Below, piece after piece: positions 1 to 12,571 of a stretch of 64,000 nt of DNA. A model generated the notes under the pieces. That model was given only the letters and a program-made list of their open reading frames with translations. It was not told the DNA's origin and did no database searches. A program made the position numbers and the translations under genes. The DNA comes from Rhizoctonia solani (taxonomy: Eukaryota > Basidiomycota > Agaricomycetes > Cantharellales > Ceratobasidiaceae), in assembly GCF_016906535.1 (NCBI RefSeq), contig NC_057379.1, forward strand, positions 1,984,001-2,048,000. The letters run 5' to 3'. Position 1 is the stretch's first letter, and every line of letters starts with the position of its first letter.

Positions 1-2051
1 TTATTTAATAGTTCTACCAGCATAGTCAATGAATGTACACTTACCGATAGGTCTGCAATGATAACCACTCGCCCTGCATGCTCCAAGTCTCGTCCAGCTG
101 CACGCGGTATGGACCTGTTGGGTCACTGCAAAGCTCTCAAGGGTGCCGCTCTCAACTGAGTACCGGACAGGAACAAAACTACCAAGCTGGGTAAACTTCT
201 TCCATTGCTCCATCCATTGATTGCCAAGTGTCCGCGGAGTAATGACAATTGATGGCAAATTTGGTATGGTCTTTTGGCCTGCAAAGTATGGCGAGCTTTG
301 CTCTACAGGTCACAGAGTCAGAGTCAACCAAACAGCACATCAGCCACACAAACGCCACTCACCTTGGATAAACATGGGTGTTGCAAGACGCTCTTTGGCT
401 GGCAGTTCCGTTGCTTATAGTAATGTTGGATCATGCTAATGACCCCAATGATTTGCACCGTCTTTCCAAGTCCAACATTGTCGCACAGTAAAGTTGGTTG
501 GGCGCAATCGCCACTCTCTGTGTGAAAGCGCCTTCCAAGATTCTGAGAGTGCCTACCACTTGATGCCAAAACGGCACGCACGAGTTTTGGCCAGTGGAGC
601 CATGTCTTTGGCGCTTTCACCAGTGCCAGGCTCTGCAAACGGAACTGATCCACACCTGGCAGTCCTAGCTGGGCCCACAAAGCCTCCGTGGACAAGGACT
701 TGAGATGCGATACCCCAATATCCTCGCACCCATCCACCAAACTGTGGAGACCAGAGACACCAACTGTAGGGATAGGAAGCTCGGACTCGTCAAGACAGCC
801 AACTCCATAGCAGTACTCCTCAACATAGTAAGCATAGGCAGCCTGCATTTCTTCTTCGCGGACCATCTTGAGTTGACTTGCTTTTAGATTTTGACGCCGC
901 TGGTTCAAGAGTTCCTATAAGCAATAACTTACACACAAGCTGGTTGGTACTCACTCAGATCATCCTCAAGACTTCCAAACCCAAGACTTGACCATAACTG
1001 CTTCAGCGTACGTTCCCTGGACAGGAAGTGAAGCTCATCAACCTCCTTTGTCCCTATTGCTATCTTCCGCCAATCAGTCAAAGCCCTTGTTGCGTCACGC
1101 AATGCCTTGGGGATCTGAGCCTTTGAGCATCTATTATAACAATCCATTAGCTTGGCGTTTTCATGAAGCTTGGCTTGCTTACCTTCAGTTTACTGTGACC
1201 TTTTGCATTCTAGCACATGATGTGGTTACCTTACGCTTTAAGCTCCGCGCAAGGTTCTCATACTTGCGCTGTGCAAAGCAACGAATTGTAGGGATCAGCT
1301 CTGGGACAACAGTCCCACGACTGCTGACCCCTGCATCGCCAAATAGGGCTCGAGCCAAAGCTGCTTGCACATCTCGTTCTTCCAGCCTTGCATGGGTGTC
1401 AGCTATAGGCACCTGATGCTCAAGAACACGCTTGGTAGCTGGACGTTCCTGCGTGTATGATTGTGGTCAAATACTGAGACGTACTTGGTCATGTAAAACT
1501 CACCCTGTTTAAGCTTCTGTCATCCTTCCAGAGATCGGCAGGAGTAGCCCCAATCTTTCCCAAAGTCTCCTCCACTTGATTCATGACGCCGCCCTTCCTG
1601 TTGATTGCAGCCAATACCAGGTTGCGATACGCAGCATACCCATAAGGGTCCGGGCCACCTTTCTCGCCTCGAGTAGTGGACTTGATTGTCTTGCGGATTG
1701 GTATCTTCCTCACATAATCCGCCTTCCAGGTATCCCAGAAATATTGCAGGAAGCGTTCTGCAGCCTGACATGGAGCCCAAGTGCCTTCCGGCGATTTTCG
1801 GTGATCGAGGCTATTGAAGACTCGGGCATGGTGAGGCCCAGTTCCTTGCTTGAATCCAACTGTGGGTCACTGTCGCCAACTACATCAATCTCAGCATCGT
1901 AATAGTCCTCACTACCCTTTAGAGGAAACAGCCCAAAAAGCTCCCTCCACACGTTGCTTGTCCAGGGAGGGCAGGTTAACGGGTGTGACTCGTTCATAGC
2001 AGCAGCTTCGAACAGGTAGAGAACGGAGTGGGCAACGGGAGTCAAAGGCAT
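1..2051 (-). CDS. SNF2-family ATPase, N-terminal part (partial, multi-exon)
   Basis: Likely a SNF2-type DNA-translocating ATPase of the nucleus; only the N-terminal part is inside the window and the gene leaves the left edge. The ATG is at 2051. The exon near 324-900 encodes the P-loop motif LLCDNVGLGKTVQ, followed after a GT-AG intron (about 310-360) by SIVITPRTLGNQWMEQWKKF near 160-257, matching SNF2 motifs I and Ia. Exons upstream (929-1147, 1185-1420, 1489-1800) are rich in charged helices and match no domain I can name. Introns are short, for example about 1447-1502 and 908-950. The frame changes near 1800 with no convincing splice site, so an indel or a missed mini-intron is possible. 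The first Asp-Glu pair usual in motif I (DEMGLGKT) reads DNVGLGKT here, but the Lys and Thr are kept. SNF2 assignment is good; subfamily is not determinable. Confidence 0.72.
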
Positions 2052-3412
2052 GGTGAGGATCTAAGTGTGATGAAAGGATAAATGTGAGATAGTGGTGATA
2101 GACTGCTAAGTAGCTCAAGTAGTAGCTGGGACTGCAAAGATCACGTTTGGGGGTATTGCTACCTGCGAGCATTGGTTCTTTTGTATCATGGCCTCCAGGA
2201 TTACAATCACATGTCTCATGGCGATCATAAGAAAGTGCTACCTTGTCTCAGACTTTGTCTGCTGGATCCTCAAAGCTCCGCTGTCATGCCAAGCCAATCA
2301 ATACCGTTAAAGGAAGCAGTTTTCAGCTAAGGCATTACCCATATTAGGCATCTCAGCCGTATTCAATCTTTGGCTGTCCGTATCTACATTTGATTCTCTC
2401 AAGTGGGAACCCCCACAGCCAAAATTAACTGATGACAGTCAGATTGCAGATTGTTTGAGCTAAGTAAATGCGGGGGTAAATTAAGTTTCAGTGCAAGGCT
2501 TGGATCATCTTGGAACAATTCCCCGTGCCTAAGAATCTTGTATAAAATATGTTCTTTTCTTTTGAGGCTTGGAATAACAACCGTGGATGTTCACTCAATT
2601 GTCGGTTTCAAGAATTCATTTTGTTTTTAATCAATTCTATCATGTGGCGGAATAAGGTTTGTCACCTTATTAAGATCCAATCTTTCCTTTCTAACTTGTT
2701 ACTCACCTTTCCAGAATTGGAGAAATGCTGCTCACGTCATGCTGGACGCTTGCACGCAAATACTTTATCAGCAGTGCTTGCAGAAAAAAGTGCAATATTG
2801 GGTTCAATAGTTCCATTGTTGAAAGGCTTGCGTCAAGACCTAAGGTACTGGTCTTAAGGGTTGTGGCGCACCGCTGGTGCCAACATTTGACAGGCACATT
2901 CTAGAACAGGCACTATGGCAGCTCAAATTAAACAGTCTCTTTTGTTGAGTTCCGCAGTCCGGTAGTGAAACACAGCCTATTGAGTACGGAAACGCAAGAC
3001 AGACACACCCAACCCTGGTAAATGATATCCATGCGCAGACCATTATGAGCAATCACACAACCTTGACGCAACATGTGATCAGCAGTGCGGGGACATGCAA
3101 TCAATGCTGATCTTGGTTTGACATGAGATTTGCCATGTATTTCATGGCGACAGGTGATACGGTATCATGGCTTAATCAATCAGGATTTCGCATGGCTGAC
3201 TGCTCTTATGTTTGTACCTGAGGCCGTGGATATGACAATCAGTCTTGGTAAATTCCTTTTGACCAATAACGTTATTTGTGCAGTGTTCATCTGATTTTGG
3301 TTTGACTGATTATAAGTACTCTGAAGCTCACAGAAGACCATCTAACTAACGGGTTTTACCTTGAAACCAACTTCTCTCCTCTTGATCTTTGTACCTTCTG
3401 CTTTTCTCAACC
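2052..3412. other. intergenic, no gene seen
   Basis: I see no coding pattern, tRNA or repeat family shared with the rest of the window. It lies between the divergent starts of the SNF2-type gene (2051, minus) and the orphan gene (3413, plus), so it must hold both promoters, but no motif stands out. Confidence 0.5.
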
Positions 3413-6121
3413 ATGTCTTCGCGCTATTCATCTCCAAACTATACCGAGGACGAGGCAACCTTTGAAACTGATAAAAGGGAGCAGATCGACAAGAACTTAC
3501 CCGAAATCAAGCTGGTGACGCTTAGGGAGTGGCTGGCAATTTGGCTTCGCTTGGACCGTGAGTCAACGCCTGAGCTCCGAGATGCGTTTGGCTTGTGTAG
3601 TCATTTCTATGATCCGGAGTCAAGGAGGCTGCGACGCGCTCAAATTACCTTCAACGATTGCCGCCCGCTGAATAACCAAACTGTACATCAACTTGCGGAT
3701 GTTGACTCAATGATTGGCGTCGTTCCAAGAAACATGCCTTTGATTCCTGTACCCACTCTCAAGACTGTCAAGTATTACATGATGAGAAGCAAATCGTATA
3801 CTCTTACCTCTGACCTCCATATTGGGCCAGTCAAAGTATTGATGGATGACCGTACTTTAGTAAGCAATCCCCACATACACTCATTATCATTAGCATACCA
3901 CTCACCATGTTTTGCTTTGATTTAGGAAATGCATATACACAAAGTGCCCAACATTCGATTCTTGGATTTGGGAGATAATGGAATGTTCCGCTTGCACTTC
4001 CCGCTTTTGGGATCAACCGGTAACAACATGTACCTGGGTGACTCCCAAATGGCTCAGCTCTACGACTTGGCGTTTCATCCAGCAGCTCTTCAAACCCTCC
4101 CGGAGGATTTAGTACGAGAATGGCCTGGCACCTATGAGGACGAGAAGTTCAGAAGTCAAAGCCACAAGTCCAAGCGAAAAGAGTATCAAAACCAGCAAGG
4201 CGAGAGTCAAGACATGCGTGGAGGCGTGGCGCAGCAAACTGGTCGAGACATTCATGTCGAGTACATTCAGGATTGGTTGGATTGCGCCAGAGCCATGATC
4301 CAGGAGACTGAGAAGCTGCGCTGGGCCAGGTACTTTTTCTTGTCCTACGAGCTCAGAGGAGTGAAGAATCGGGAGTGCAGCGTTCATCCCCCTCCAGAGG
4401 TCCCCCCCGTGACTGTGCTTAATGAGCCTACGGGTGATGATGAAGGTATGCATGAATAGCTATCAGAGTCCCATTTGCTCACTAACAAAGCTTACATGGT
4501 CTCCAGATGTTGAAATTGAGGTTGATCAAGAAAGCCCAAGGGTGAAAGCTGTCGAAGGTATACTCAGCCATTTCAATACCACTCTATTTGAGCCTGGTAT
4601 GTGGTTCATCGACATTGCCACCCGGATCACCATCTCGCCAAATCCGGACGATCCATCGGAGTGTACCTTTGCGGATGCGGATATGCACTCCCTTCTATTT
4701 CAACACTATACCGGCTTAGCATTTGAAAGCTGTGAAGAGCTTGTTAGCGGTCAAGGAAATCATTACCAGAAGGACAAAGTTGCCCACTTGAACGCCCTTG
4801 CTGGCGGTCGCTTGACCATCCCCCGTAGGCTAGCAGGAGACACCGGTATCACTTATGCGCAAATCTACACCACCGACAAAAGCAATACCTACAACATTGC
4901 GCTAGCTCAGAACGCACAGCGAACCAGCGCCATCCGAATGCTTGAGTCATGGGATCAAGAGCTCAGCACGCATATCAACGGGTTGATGTCTAGCTTTGAG
5001 AACTCGGCTTGCAACCATGGTGTAGCCTTACGTATTGAGACTCGTGTAGAGTATGAGAGCTATCCCACCTGTCATTTGAGAATACCGGATGAGCTGCTCC
5101 GGAGGTGTGTCTATGTTTTAGACCGTGATGTGTTCTGGTAAGCACGTATTCTGCTCATCCTGTGGAAGTAATACTCATCTGTTGGTAGGCACTGGAAACG
5201 TTGCCGGCTTGCGTCCATGAAAAGCGTTATGTGCCAATGGATGGACGCTCGGCGTACGTTTACCCTCAACCGGCTTGCCGTGGCTGGGACATTGCTCATC
5301 ATCATGGAATACATGATGAATGCACTGGTGAACCGTCCAGCCTCTGGGGGGACTTGGGACCAGGTTCATGATGCAGCCTGCGTTAAAGAAATGAGGGGGA
5401 ACGAATTGGTTCCCACGCGCAAGCTGGGCGCCCTGTTTCTCCCCAAGATTCATTTTGAGAAAAACAAACAGCCGCGTGTTTCTAGGCAGCGAGTCCTCGA
5501 CCAGGCAACCATTCTCTACTTACTTGGGCCTCAAGGTCAATCGTTGAGCAGTATCATGGCTTTCAACAAGATTGTGGGAGTGAATCTCCGAAAGCGACCG
5601 CGCGATGAAGACCCTCGCCCTTGGGAAAGCGGCGCGCAGAATTCAAGCGCGGCTCCAATATCAAACAAGCAGAGACTAGTTACGATCCGGAGTACCCATG
5701 ACACAGCGAACCCGCTTGCTGGTCCCGATTATGCTCAAGATCAGGATACGTACTCATCAGAAGAAGAAGAAGATCAGGCAGAGCAAGAGAGCGCTTCACC
5801 GTTCAAGAATATGCTTTGGGACATTATCAGCAATTATCCAATCCAGATCATGAACAAGGCTCCTAACCGCTCACAAGCGCGTGAGTCTTGGTGCCGACTT
5901 GGCACGACGAGCTTGCTGGAGTAACGCATGACTTCTTCACCAGCATGGAGAATCTCACAAGAGCGTTTGAATCGTACTACTTGTTTCCTGCTGATCTCAG
6001 CAAGTGGGATGCCACCGTGGCTCATCTTTTCCGCTCATTCAAGGCAGCACCGGGAACCTTGAAAGGCGACAAGGTGTTTCGAATTTGGGAGTGGTGGTTG
6101 AGTTTTGCACCATGCAGCTAG
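3413..6121 (+). CDS. orphan multi-exon protein, function unknown
   Basis: I do not recognise this protein. ATG at 3413 follows a pyrimidine-rich leader. Exon 1 (MSSRYSSPNYTEDEATF...) ends at the donor at 3860; the intron to 3925 is clean. Exon 2 (from 3926) runs to a donor near 4446; exon 3 (about 4507-5138) and exon 4 (from about 5189) follow after typical short introns. The product is about 750 residues, mostly globular, with an acidic Ser/Glu patch (YSSEEEEDQAEQE) near 5750-5790 and basic KRPRDEDPRP before it. Near 5880-5925 the frame changes; a GTGAGT donor is present but the phase does not fit the following exon, so the 3' end (SMENLTRAFESYYLF... to the stop at 6121) may be joined by an unseen intron or broken by an indel. 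Codon use and intron style match the other genes in this part of the window. It could be a lineage-specific family. Confidence 0.6.
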
Positions 6122-6249
6122 CCCTTCCTGAGTCAAGTCGAGCGCAGATGGTTCAAGACGCTAGACGATATGTCTCAGCACACTGGGCTTGGTTACCCAT
6201 AGGCAGGCAAGAACCACTTGTGGTCAACCGGGGTCAGCAACGTGCCTAA

Positions 6250-7980
6250 ATCTGCGCAACAAGTAGGACCATTGAAAGGAGGGCCTTGGATGATTCGCAA
6301 CCCTAGGTTAATTCGCGCTGGTGATCACTAATGCAATACCCTCATATTGGTGGTAGTGCGTGGAAGCCTTTTTGTTCTTCATGATAACAGGCCCAGCTGA
6401 CTCGTAGCCCAGACCTGTAGCTAAAGTGTCATGATTACACTTGATACACCAGCCATTGATTGATATGATGTTTGACTTCATGAACTCAGTCATTGCTTGT
6501 TCAAAAAACCCTACTCCGTTTTAAACAATACTATTTATCTTCAAATCAGAATTAAGATTTTGAGTTGTAGACGCTTTACGATATTTAGTTTACGCTTGGG
6601 TGGGTTTGTATAAGTTTAGTAACTCATCAAGTGAGCCAGTACCACAGGGGATGGTGTATGACTTACGCAAAATGACAGGCTAAAACCCTATTGTAATGGG
6701 CAATGCTTTATTGTATCAAGCTTTCATGCATTGGGCTCACTACCAGTGGTTATATCAACTCCGTAGACTTCTGCAATTTACGTGTGAGAGATTTGTTGAG
6801 TATTTCATTTGCAAGACCCCAGATTCTAAGCAGCAACATGAGGGGTTTCATGATACAATCAGAAAGTGATAGCGTCAGTATATGAGATAATTATGAACGT
6901 ACCATAAACAGAAAATGTATGTATTCATATGCAACCATTTATGACTCCGGAAGGTTGTCTGCAGCAACACGAAATTGGAAGGACCAGGGTTATAATGGGA
7001 GGAGCCCCTAGTATTGCCCGTATGTTTATCAGTAGGACATTTATGTGGCTCATCTCCAACATAGAAAGCAACGTTTTACTCCTTAATAAACAATTAGACA
7101 TCTGGATAAAGCCATTATTATCTCTTGTAGCTTGCATAAAGCACTTCTTAATAAAACAAAGCCTCAAAACAACAAGTCGGGTACATGCAAAGGCTCTATT
7201 GTCTTATACAGCAACTCATAAAGTCTGGCGCAGGACGATGTAGACCTCCAAATATGTGTCAGAATATTCATTCATAGTTTCTATTGACTTATACAGATAA
7301 TTCTCATCCATTTTTGACTCCAATCATGACCCCCGTAACGCACTCCTGACCATGTCCTGCTCACTTACTCAACAGGTCAAAAGCGCCTATTGGTCACAGC
7401 ACAGCATCTTCCATCGTTGGCCCCGGCAGGAAGATAAAGATGGCTAACCAACCAACAGTTGACACCCCAATACCACCAATATGTATCGGGAAAAGCTCCC
7501 TGATGAAAAATTCTGAGGAGGGGAGTGTGTTACATGTCTGAGAAAATTACTCATGACCAGCAATTAGTTTCTGACGGTCCCGCTATCCCAAGTGGCTCTT
7601 AGCCTTAGCGCATACTCAGCATTTTTCAGTCCTTGTACTTATTACTTAAGTTAACCAAATTTGTTGCCAGGAGCTTTCTCAAGACTGGATTCACGAAAAT
7701 AAAGCAAGTTGACTTGGACATTGTGGAATGGACTCCAAGGTTTATAATAGGCTGGTTGTTTCAAAACGGGCAACTACTCATTTACTTACTACAATGAGAT
7801 GTATGTGCTCCCGATCTATGATATTATATCTGTAGCCTACCACTTGATTGATAAAATTCAGCTACGTGGTTTGCTTTTTTCCACAACAGGATGTTAAATA
7901 TATGTATTCATATAGGACCGTTTTATATTAAAACAAGTCCTCGAAATTCACAAAAAAAAACAGAATATACAAAAAAAAAG
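6250..7980. other. AT-rich intergenic stretch, no gene seen
   Basis: The open frames here are short, begin with non-ATG codons or lack splice context and protein-like composition. I see no LTR end, TIR or tandem repeat. Confidence 0.45.
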
Positions 7981-7984
7981 CTCC

Positions 7985-10261
7985 TCATTGCCTTCCCGTC
8001 GTATTGTCCATATCAAACTCACATGTATCTGGAGCTGACTGTGCATCAAGCGAGGAGGCAGGGGGGATAGGTGCTGAAACTGAAGTAACAGTCGTAGGCA
8101 CAGAGGCGTTCGTAGACGCAGGGGAAGGGGTTGGGGGTGGTGTGCCGGCGGGCACAGAAGCTGAAGACACAGCAATTGAGGGAGGCTCAAGAGCAGGGGG
8201 CGCGGGACCGACGGGAGACGCAGGAAGAATGGGAGATGGTGGGGCAGGCGCAGGCGCCGGTCCAGGAGCCGGAGCGGAGCTGGAGCTGGAGCAGGGCGGA
8301 GAGCAGGAGAGGAGCGGAGGGAGCCGGAGCCGGAGCGGAGCAGGGCAGGGGCAGCAGCAGGAGCCGGAGCAGGAGTGGGAGCCGGAGCCGGAGCGGAGCA
8401 GGGCAGGGGCAGCAGCAGGAGCCGGAGCGGAGGGAGCCGGAGCCGGAGCCGGAGCAGGGGCAGGGGCAGCAGCAGGAGCCGCGGCTGGAGGAGGGGTTGG
8501 GGCTGGGGCGGGAGTCGGAGTTGGAGCCGGAGTTGGAGCCGGAGCCAGAGGGGAAGCCGGATCCTGGGAAGGCGCAGGCGGAGACGTACAAGCCGGCGCG
8601 GCAACAAGAGAAGGCAGGAGCAAGGGGAAGTGCGGGAGCAGGGGTGGGGATAGACCCCAAAGTTTCTGGAGGCGCAGAGACTAGCGAAGGCGCCGGATTG
8701 GATGGAGACACAGGAGGAGGAGTAAGCTCAGGCCCCGGAGTAGGTGTATGCAAATGCGCGGGGGCAGGCAATGCTTTACGTGAAGGAGAAGCTTTCAATC
8801 CGTTAGTTCATAGTTCTCAACGCTTTGCCAAATTGACTTACCTGCTTCCGGGTCAGGAGTTTTCTTGGAGGAAGTAGCTTTGCCAGGCGGACTTGACATG
8901 GCAACTTTTATTAAAATGTCAGTGCCGAATAATTTAAAATTGTTGCATATGCTAAGATAGAAACAAATAACTTACCGTCTTCGTCTTGTCTTCCCCTTCA
9001 GCATCCACCTCAGCGTCCGGCTCGTCAACCCCCATGGCCACAACTTGGCCCTCCTTCTCCCCCCTCTCCCGTCCTTTATCCTCGTCTTGTCTTCCTCGTC
9101 TTCCTCGTTCTCTGTGTCTTCTGTCCTCCTCGTCCTTGTCCTCTTTCTCATCCCCCTCTTCTTGTCCTTCTTCCTCCTCATCACTGTCCTCCTCATCCTT
9201 ACTTACCTCCTTCCCTTTCTCCCTTCCCTGCGCCTCCACCTTGGCTCCCTCTGCCTCGTCATCCCGGGGATCAAACCTTGGTAGGCTCTCCGCAAACCAA
9301 ACCGACAATCTACGCGGTCGCAACTTGCTGCGATCAAAGATTACATCATCATCATCAGTTTGATCACCTTTTCCAGGGCTGTACTCGACATCCTGGCTGA
9401 CTGCCCTTTTCTTAGACGGGGAAGGCGTGGCCTGCTTTCCTCCCTTCTTGCGCTTCCGGGATGTTTGCTTATCTTGGTTTATTTTCCGTTTTGCACCTGC
9501 CTTTGCGTCCCGGATTGATTTGGTAAACCACTCCCAAGTACTCTTCCGCCCCTGACCTTCCACCACTGGGCTGTGGGCCGGCTCGGTCCACCTCGCGGAG
9601 CGTCGGGTCCTCCTGGCTTAGAGGTGGCGGCAGATTCGTCCAGCTTTGAATCACTTGGCCCACCTGACCTCATCATAGATTGCATCCGGCTCCATCAGGG
9701 CATAGCTGTATCCGGCCTTTGACTCCAGCCACAGAATCTCCTCGAAGCTGTCCGACCATGAGTTCTATCCAGTTGACAAATTAGCACAATGACTTACCCA
9801 GATTGCCAGTGAGGGCTTGATTCCTTCACCATCCCCACAATGTCTTTTATACACATGAATACCAGATGTTGTCCGAGTAATCTTCGCCCATAAACCCGGC
9901 CCAGACAAAGAACTTGAACTGGCCCACAAGCGCTGTCACGTACCCGTAGGCCTGTACGTCTTCCCACCATTCAGGAGTCGAGTCTTGGTACCGAGGATAG
10001 ACCAACTTGTTATGCTTCACGAAAACAAATCCATCCATTGCACGGACAATCACCTCTATAGTGAGGTAAGAATCAACAGACCAAATGCATGAACGTGTTG
10101 AGAGTCAGAACATTATAAATGAGTTATTTAACGCAAGAAAGTCACGTACCATTTTGACTTTTCTTTGACCTCGGGGCTTCAGGGTCCAGAGTCACTGTTT
10201 CCGCCGTCAGTGAGCTCCCGCAATACACCTCCTGAATAAGTGTGGGAATTCCAGTAGACAT
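7985..10261 (-). pseudogene. RFD-like gene A, frame-damaged, with charged and Pro/Ala-rich tail
   Basis: Paralogue of gene B (12656-14165). ATG is at 10261. Exon 1 ends TVTLDPEAPRSKKSQN before an intron to about 10053, at the same place as in B. Exon 2 carries IVRAMDGFVFVKHNKLVYPRYQ (cf. B ARALDGFMFLKGTKYAYPHQ). The third segment has EEILWLESKAGYSYALMEPD, the part that most resembles the end of the DNMT1 replication-foci (RFD) domain. Frames break at an A-run near 9844-9851, again near 9665 and near 9560, each where B reads through. Downstream is a nuclear-looking charged tail (SRKRKKGGKQATPSPSKKR, then a long Glu/Asp/Lys/Arg run, 8974-9500), two more exons, then Pro/Ala-rich sequence encoded by GGAGCC-type repeats with another frame change. 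The breaks suggest a pseudogene, or indel errors in the assembly; I cannot tell which. Confidence 0.6.
8270..8580. repeat. GGAGCC/GGAGCGGAGC-type short tandem repeat
   Basis: Imperfect hexamer-based runs (GGAGCC, GGAGCGGAGC, GGCAGCAGCAGGAGC). On the minus strand they encode Pro/Ala repeats (APAPAPAP) of gene A; on the plus strand they give Gly/Ala/Glu-rich shadow frames. Longer internal copies of about 60-70 bp recur (for example the segment GGGCAGGGGCAGCAGCAGGA occurs three times), so the tract is prone to length change. Confidence 0.8.
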
Positions 10262-10342
10262 GTCAAAGTAGGTGTGAACAAGGTAGAGAGGAAAATGTGA
10301 AAACACACGTGTCACAACATCCCAGTCACATGATCAATACGG

Positions 10343-10350
10343 TCACGTGA
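10343..10350. promoter_or_regulatory. TCACGTGA palindrome, upstream of gene A (proximal)
   Basis: Perfect 8-bp palindrome containing a CACGTG E-box, 81 bp upstream of the gene A ATG (10261). The same octamer sits 62-84 bp from the starts of C, B and D. bHLH-type factors bind CACGTG cores in fungi; binding here is inferred. Note that LTR-A and LTR-B copies also contain this octamer. Confidence 0.45.
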
Positions 10351-10410
10351 AGTCCCTTTTCTTTTTTTTCTTCTTTTTTTTAACTCATATTAAGAGAGCT
10401 ACATGCGAAC

Positions 10411-10418
10411 TCACGTGA
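10411..10418. promoter_or_regulatory. TCACGTGA palindrome, upstream of gene A (distal)
   Basis: Second copy of the octamer, 149 bp upstream of the gene A start and preceded by a T-rich run (10366-10381). Two copies within 70 bp are unlikely by chance alone, but function is inferred only. Confidence 0.4.
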
Positions 10419-10419
10419 A

Positions 10420-11520
10420 GTTCCCTTATCAATGATCATGGGTCAACCTGGTAAACCGGTGGTGAATCCTGCATTCCCCACTTGTGCCAATCGGGTGGTT
10501 ATCCCGGTTAACTGGTAGTATCTCGCCGCACCTGCCACATTCGTGGTTATTAACCGGACTGTGGTGCAGGCCGCTACAAGTTGGAACGAGCGCTATTTGG
10601 CAAAAGCTATTTGGTGATTTTGCGTTGGCGCTCTGTTATATATGCAATATGGTAATGCCCGTGAGGCTTTCCAGCTTGACCATTTAGTCTTCATTGCCAA
10701 TGTTCATCAATTGCTAGGAGCAGCCTGTTCTGGCACCAGTGACCTTCGCTTCGACACGCTCTTAGGGCCACAACTGAAGCCTTTTAATAGAGACAACATA
10801 GACGCTGGGTCAATGATAGTTTGATTAGCATCTGTTGTTAGCAAGCTAAGACTGGTTCCAGGTACAGGCTATCAAGGTGGCTACTTAATGCAAATAGGAG
10901 ACAAGGTACTAGAAGCAATATAATCAATGGATGACTAATAGAGTTGCTTTTGATATACTTCATGCGTGCTGAGACAATGTGTATTCAAGTCCAGACAGCT
11001 CAGGCTTACAGGGCACAGATTATAAGCCAAGGAAACAAGAACGGAAGCCAGCATACCCTAAGCTTGCTAATGCAATTATCCCATTTGGTTTGGTTTGGTT
11101 GGTTTGGTTGGTTGGTTTGGCTGGTTGGTTGGTTTGGTCATACACATATGGGGTCTTGTGGAAGATAGCAAGCAAAGAGCTTAAATGCAATACTTAGCAG
11201 AGGTTAAGCTACGCTAGGGACCACCCGACTACAATCTACTCTTAGTGGCGTACCAAGCGCAAGGTACTATTACAGGCGTCTGCTTCTTATCTCTCATTGA
11301 AATATGAAGTTGCTATTTGTAGCTTCATGTAACCCCAACCTTCGATTCACAGGGTTGCAGTTTTTGGTGGCGTGACTAATAGCTTTGATGGGAGTAGTTT
11401 ATTTCACTTGCAACAAGTTGGGAATGAGCACTGCGTATATTTTACCCTATACTGCATATCAGCGTAAATACATAAGTTCAAGAGCGCCCACGGTGACAGG
11501 TACGCATCAACCATCCTCCA
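10420..11520. other. intergenic between genes A and C, no gene seen
   Basis: No coding pattern with splice support. It contains the GGTTT microsatellite listed separately. The rest is unassigned. Confidence 0.45.
11085..11138. repeat. GGTTT/GGTT microsatellite
   Basis: Alternating TTGGT and TTGG units on the plus strand over about 54 bp. Simple-sequence tract in noncoding DNA. Confidence 0.85.
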
Positions 11521-11525
11521 CCAGT

Positions 11526-12501
11526 TCAAGCCCTTGCCCGACCGGTTAGCTTACGTTTACGTCCCTTGCTACCTGAGGACGTGTTTGGGTCGGTGCTTGT
11601 GACTTCATCGTATGGTTCCTTGCGTTTGGCCTTGATTCCCCCATCAAAGGCCAAGTTCCATGGTCGCAGCTGTCGAAGATTGTGCGCTGGCTGTCCCAGT
11701 TGGCCGGAGCTCCCGTGAGCGCTGGAGCAGCCCAAATCAATTGTCTTGGCGCCTGCCTCAACGCTGAGACGTTCAGTCATCTGTCGAAGTTCTTCTTCCC
11801 ATGTCAACACACACTGCTCCTCTCCTGGACGCAGTAGTCCTGGCCAAAGTCCCGAGCTTTGTGCTGGCCACCAGTCGGGGCGATAGTCATCTTGCAATAG
11901 TGGGCCTATTGAAGGTGCTCCAAAATATGCCAAGGCGGTGTTCCAAAACTTGGTGTAAGATTTATGAGGGAACCCCATTGCATACTCCCCCACGTGAGTA
12001 GTCATCCAGATGCATTGAGCTCTGTTAATAATCAATGAAATCCAAACATTTGTTTCAACTCATAAACATTAACTTACCCGCCTTGGAACCTTGTGTCATG
12101 GCGTACTTCCAATTTGAGCACATTATCAATATGTGCCCAAACCCAGTCAAATCGGCCTTTGTTGTTGTACCATAGCCCCTGAGCATAAATTCCTTCTTGC
12201 CCGAGTAAGCTTGAGACCGCTCCTGTGACTTTCAAGCCTTGAAAGCGTTGTTTCTGCAGCAGTGGCTCAATGGAAGCCGGCGCACCATCAATCGTAAAGT
12301 CAAAAGCGCTGAGAATTCTTGCACGATCTAGGAGTGAGATATATTATGAGGGTAATTGAATGAATGTACAATAAACTCACTCTTTGACGCCAGATGACCA
12401 ATAGCCTGTTCCGGATCCAACAGCTCGCCTTCCGATGCAGGAGACTGTCGGCAGTTTGATTTTCTCCAGTTACTTTGCTGATCGCAAACAAAAGATGTCA
12501 T
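11526..12501 (-). CDS. RFD-like gene C (DNMT1 replication-foci-domain-like protein)
   Basis: ATG at 12501 (MTSFVCDQQSNWRK...). Exon 1 ends LDPEQAIGHLASK before a GTGAGT intron. Exon 2 reads RARILSAFDFTIDGAPASIE and later VTGAVSSLLGQEG. After an intron near 12021-12077, exon 3 reads AQCIWMTTHVGEYAMGF, then FW and PDWWPAQS, ending with a basic Lys/Arg tail (KGRKRKLTGRARA). This order (LxxF start, a GxV turn, then an I/V-x-T-x-x-x-x-Y-A strand and an aromatic Trp pair) matches genes A and B and, more loosely, the DNMT1-RFD fold, which in DNMT1 targets or auto-inhibits the methyltransferase. Intron positions agree with B. About 260 residues, with no catalytic domain seen. The family call rests on motif pattern, not on a profile search. 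It is divergent from gene B, with 154 bp between start codons. Confidence 0.6.
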
Positions 12502-12563
12502 GATGCGTGGTGGTGAGTTTTACAAACAAACAAAGAACGCGTCACACGAGGCTTAATACAAAA

Positions 12564-12571
12564 TCACGTGA
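12564..12571. promoter_or_regulatory. TCACGTGA palindrome in the shared C/B promoter
   Basis: Lies in the 154-bp gap between the divergent starts of C (12501) and B (12656), 62 and 84 bp from them. It is the only strong symmetric motif in the gap; a poly-T tract follows at about 12597-12606. A bidirectional promoter is inferred. Confidence 0.5.

Noticed and set aside
8004..8877. Long Gly/Ala/Glu-rich open frames on plus
   Set aside because: They are the mirror translation of the GGAGCC-type repeat that encodes the Pro/Ala tail of gene A on minus; no start or splice support.
8986..9363. Ser/Pro-rich open frames on plus
   Set aside because: Shadow of the acidic Glu/Asp/Lys tail of gene A (minus).
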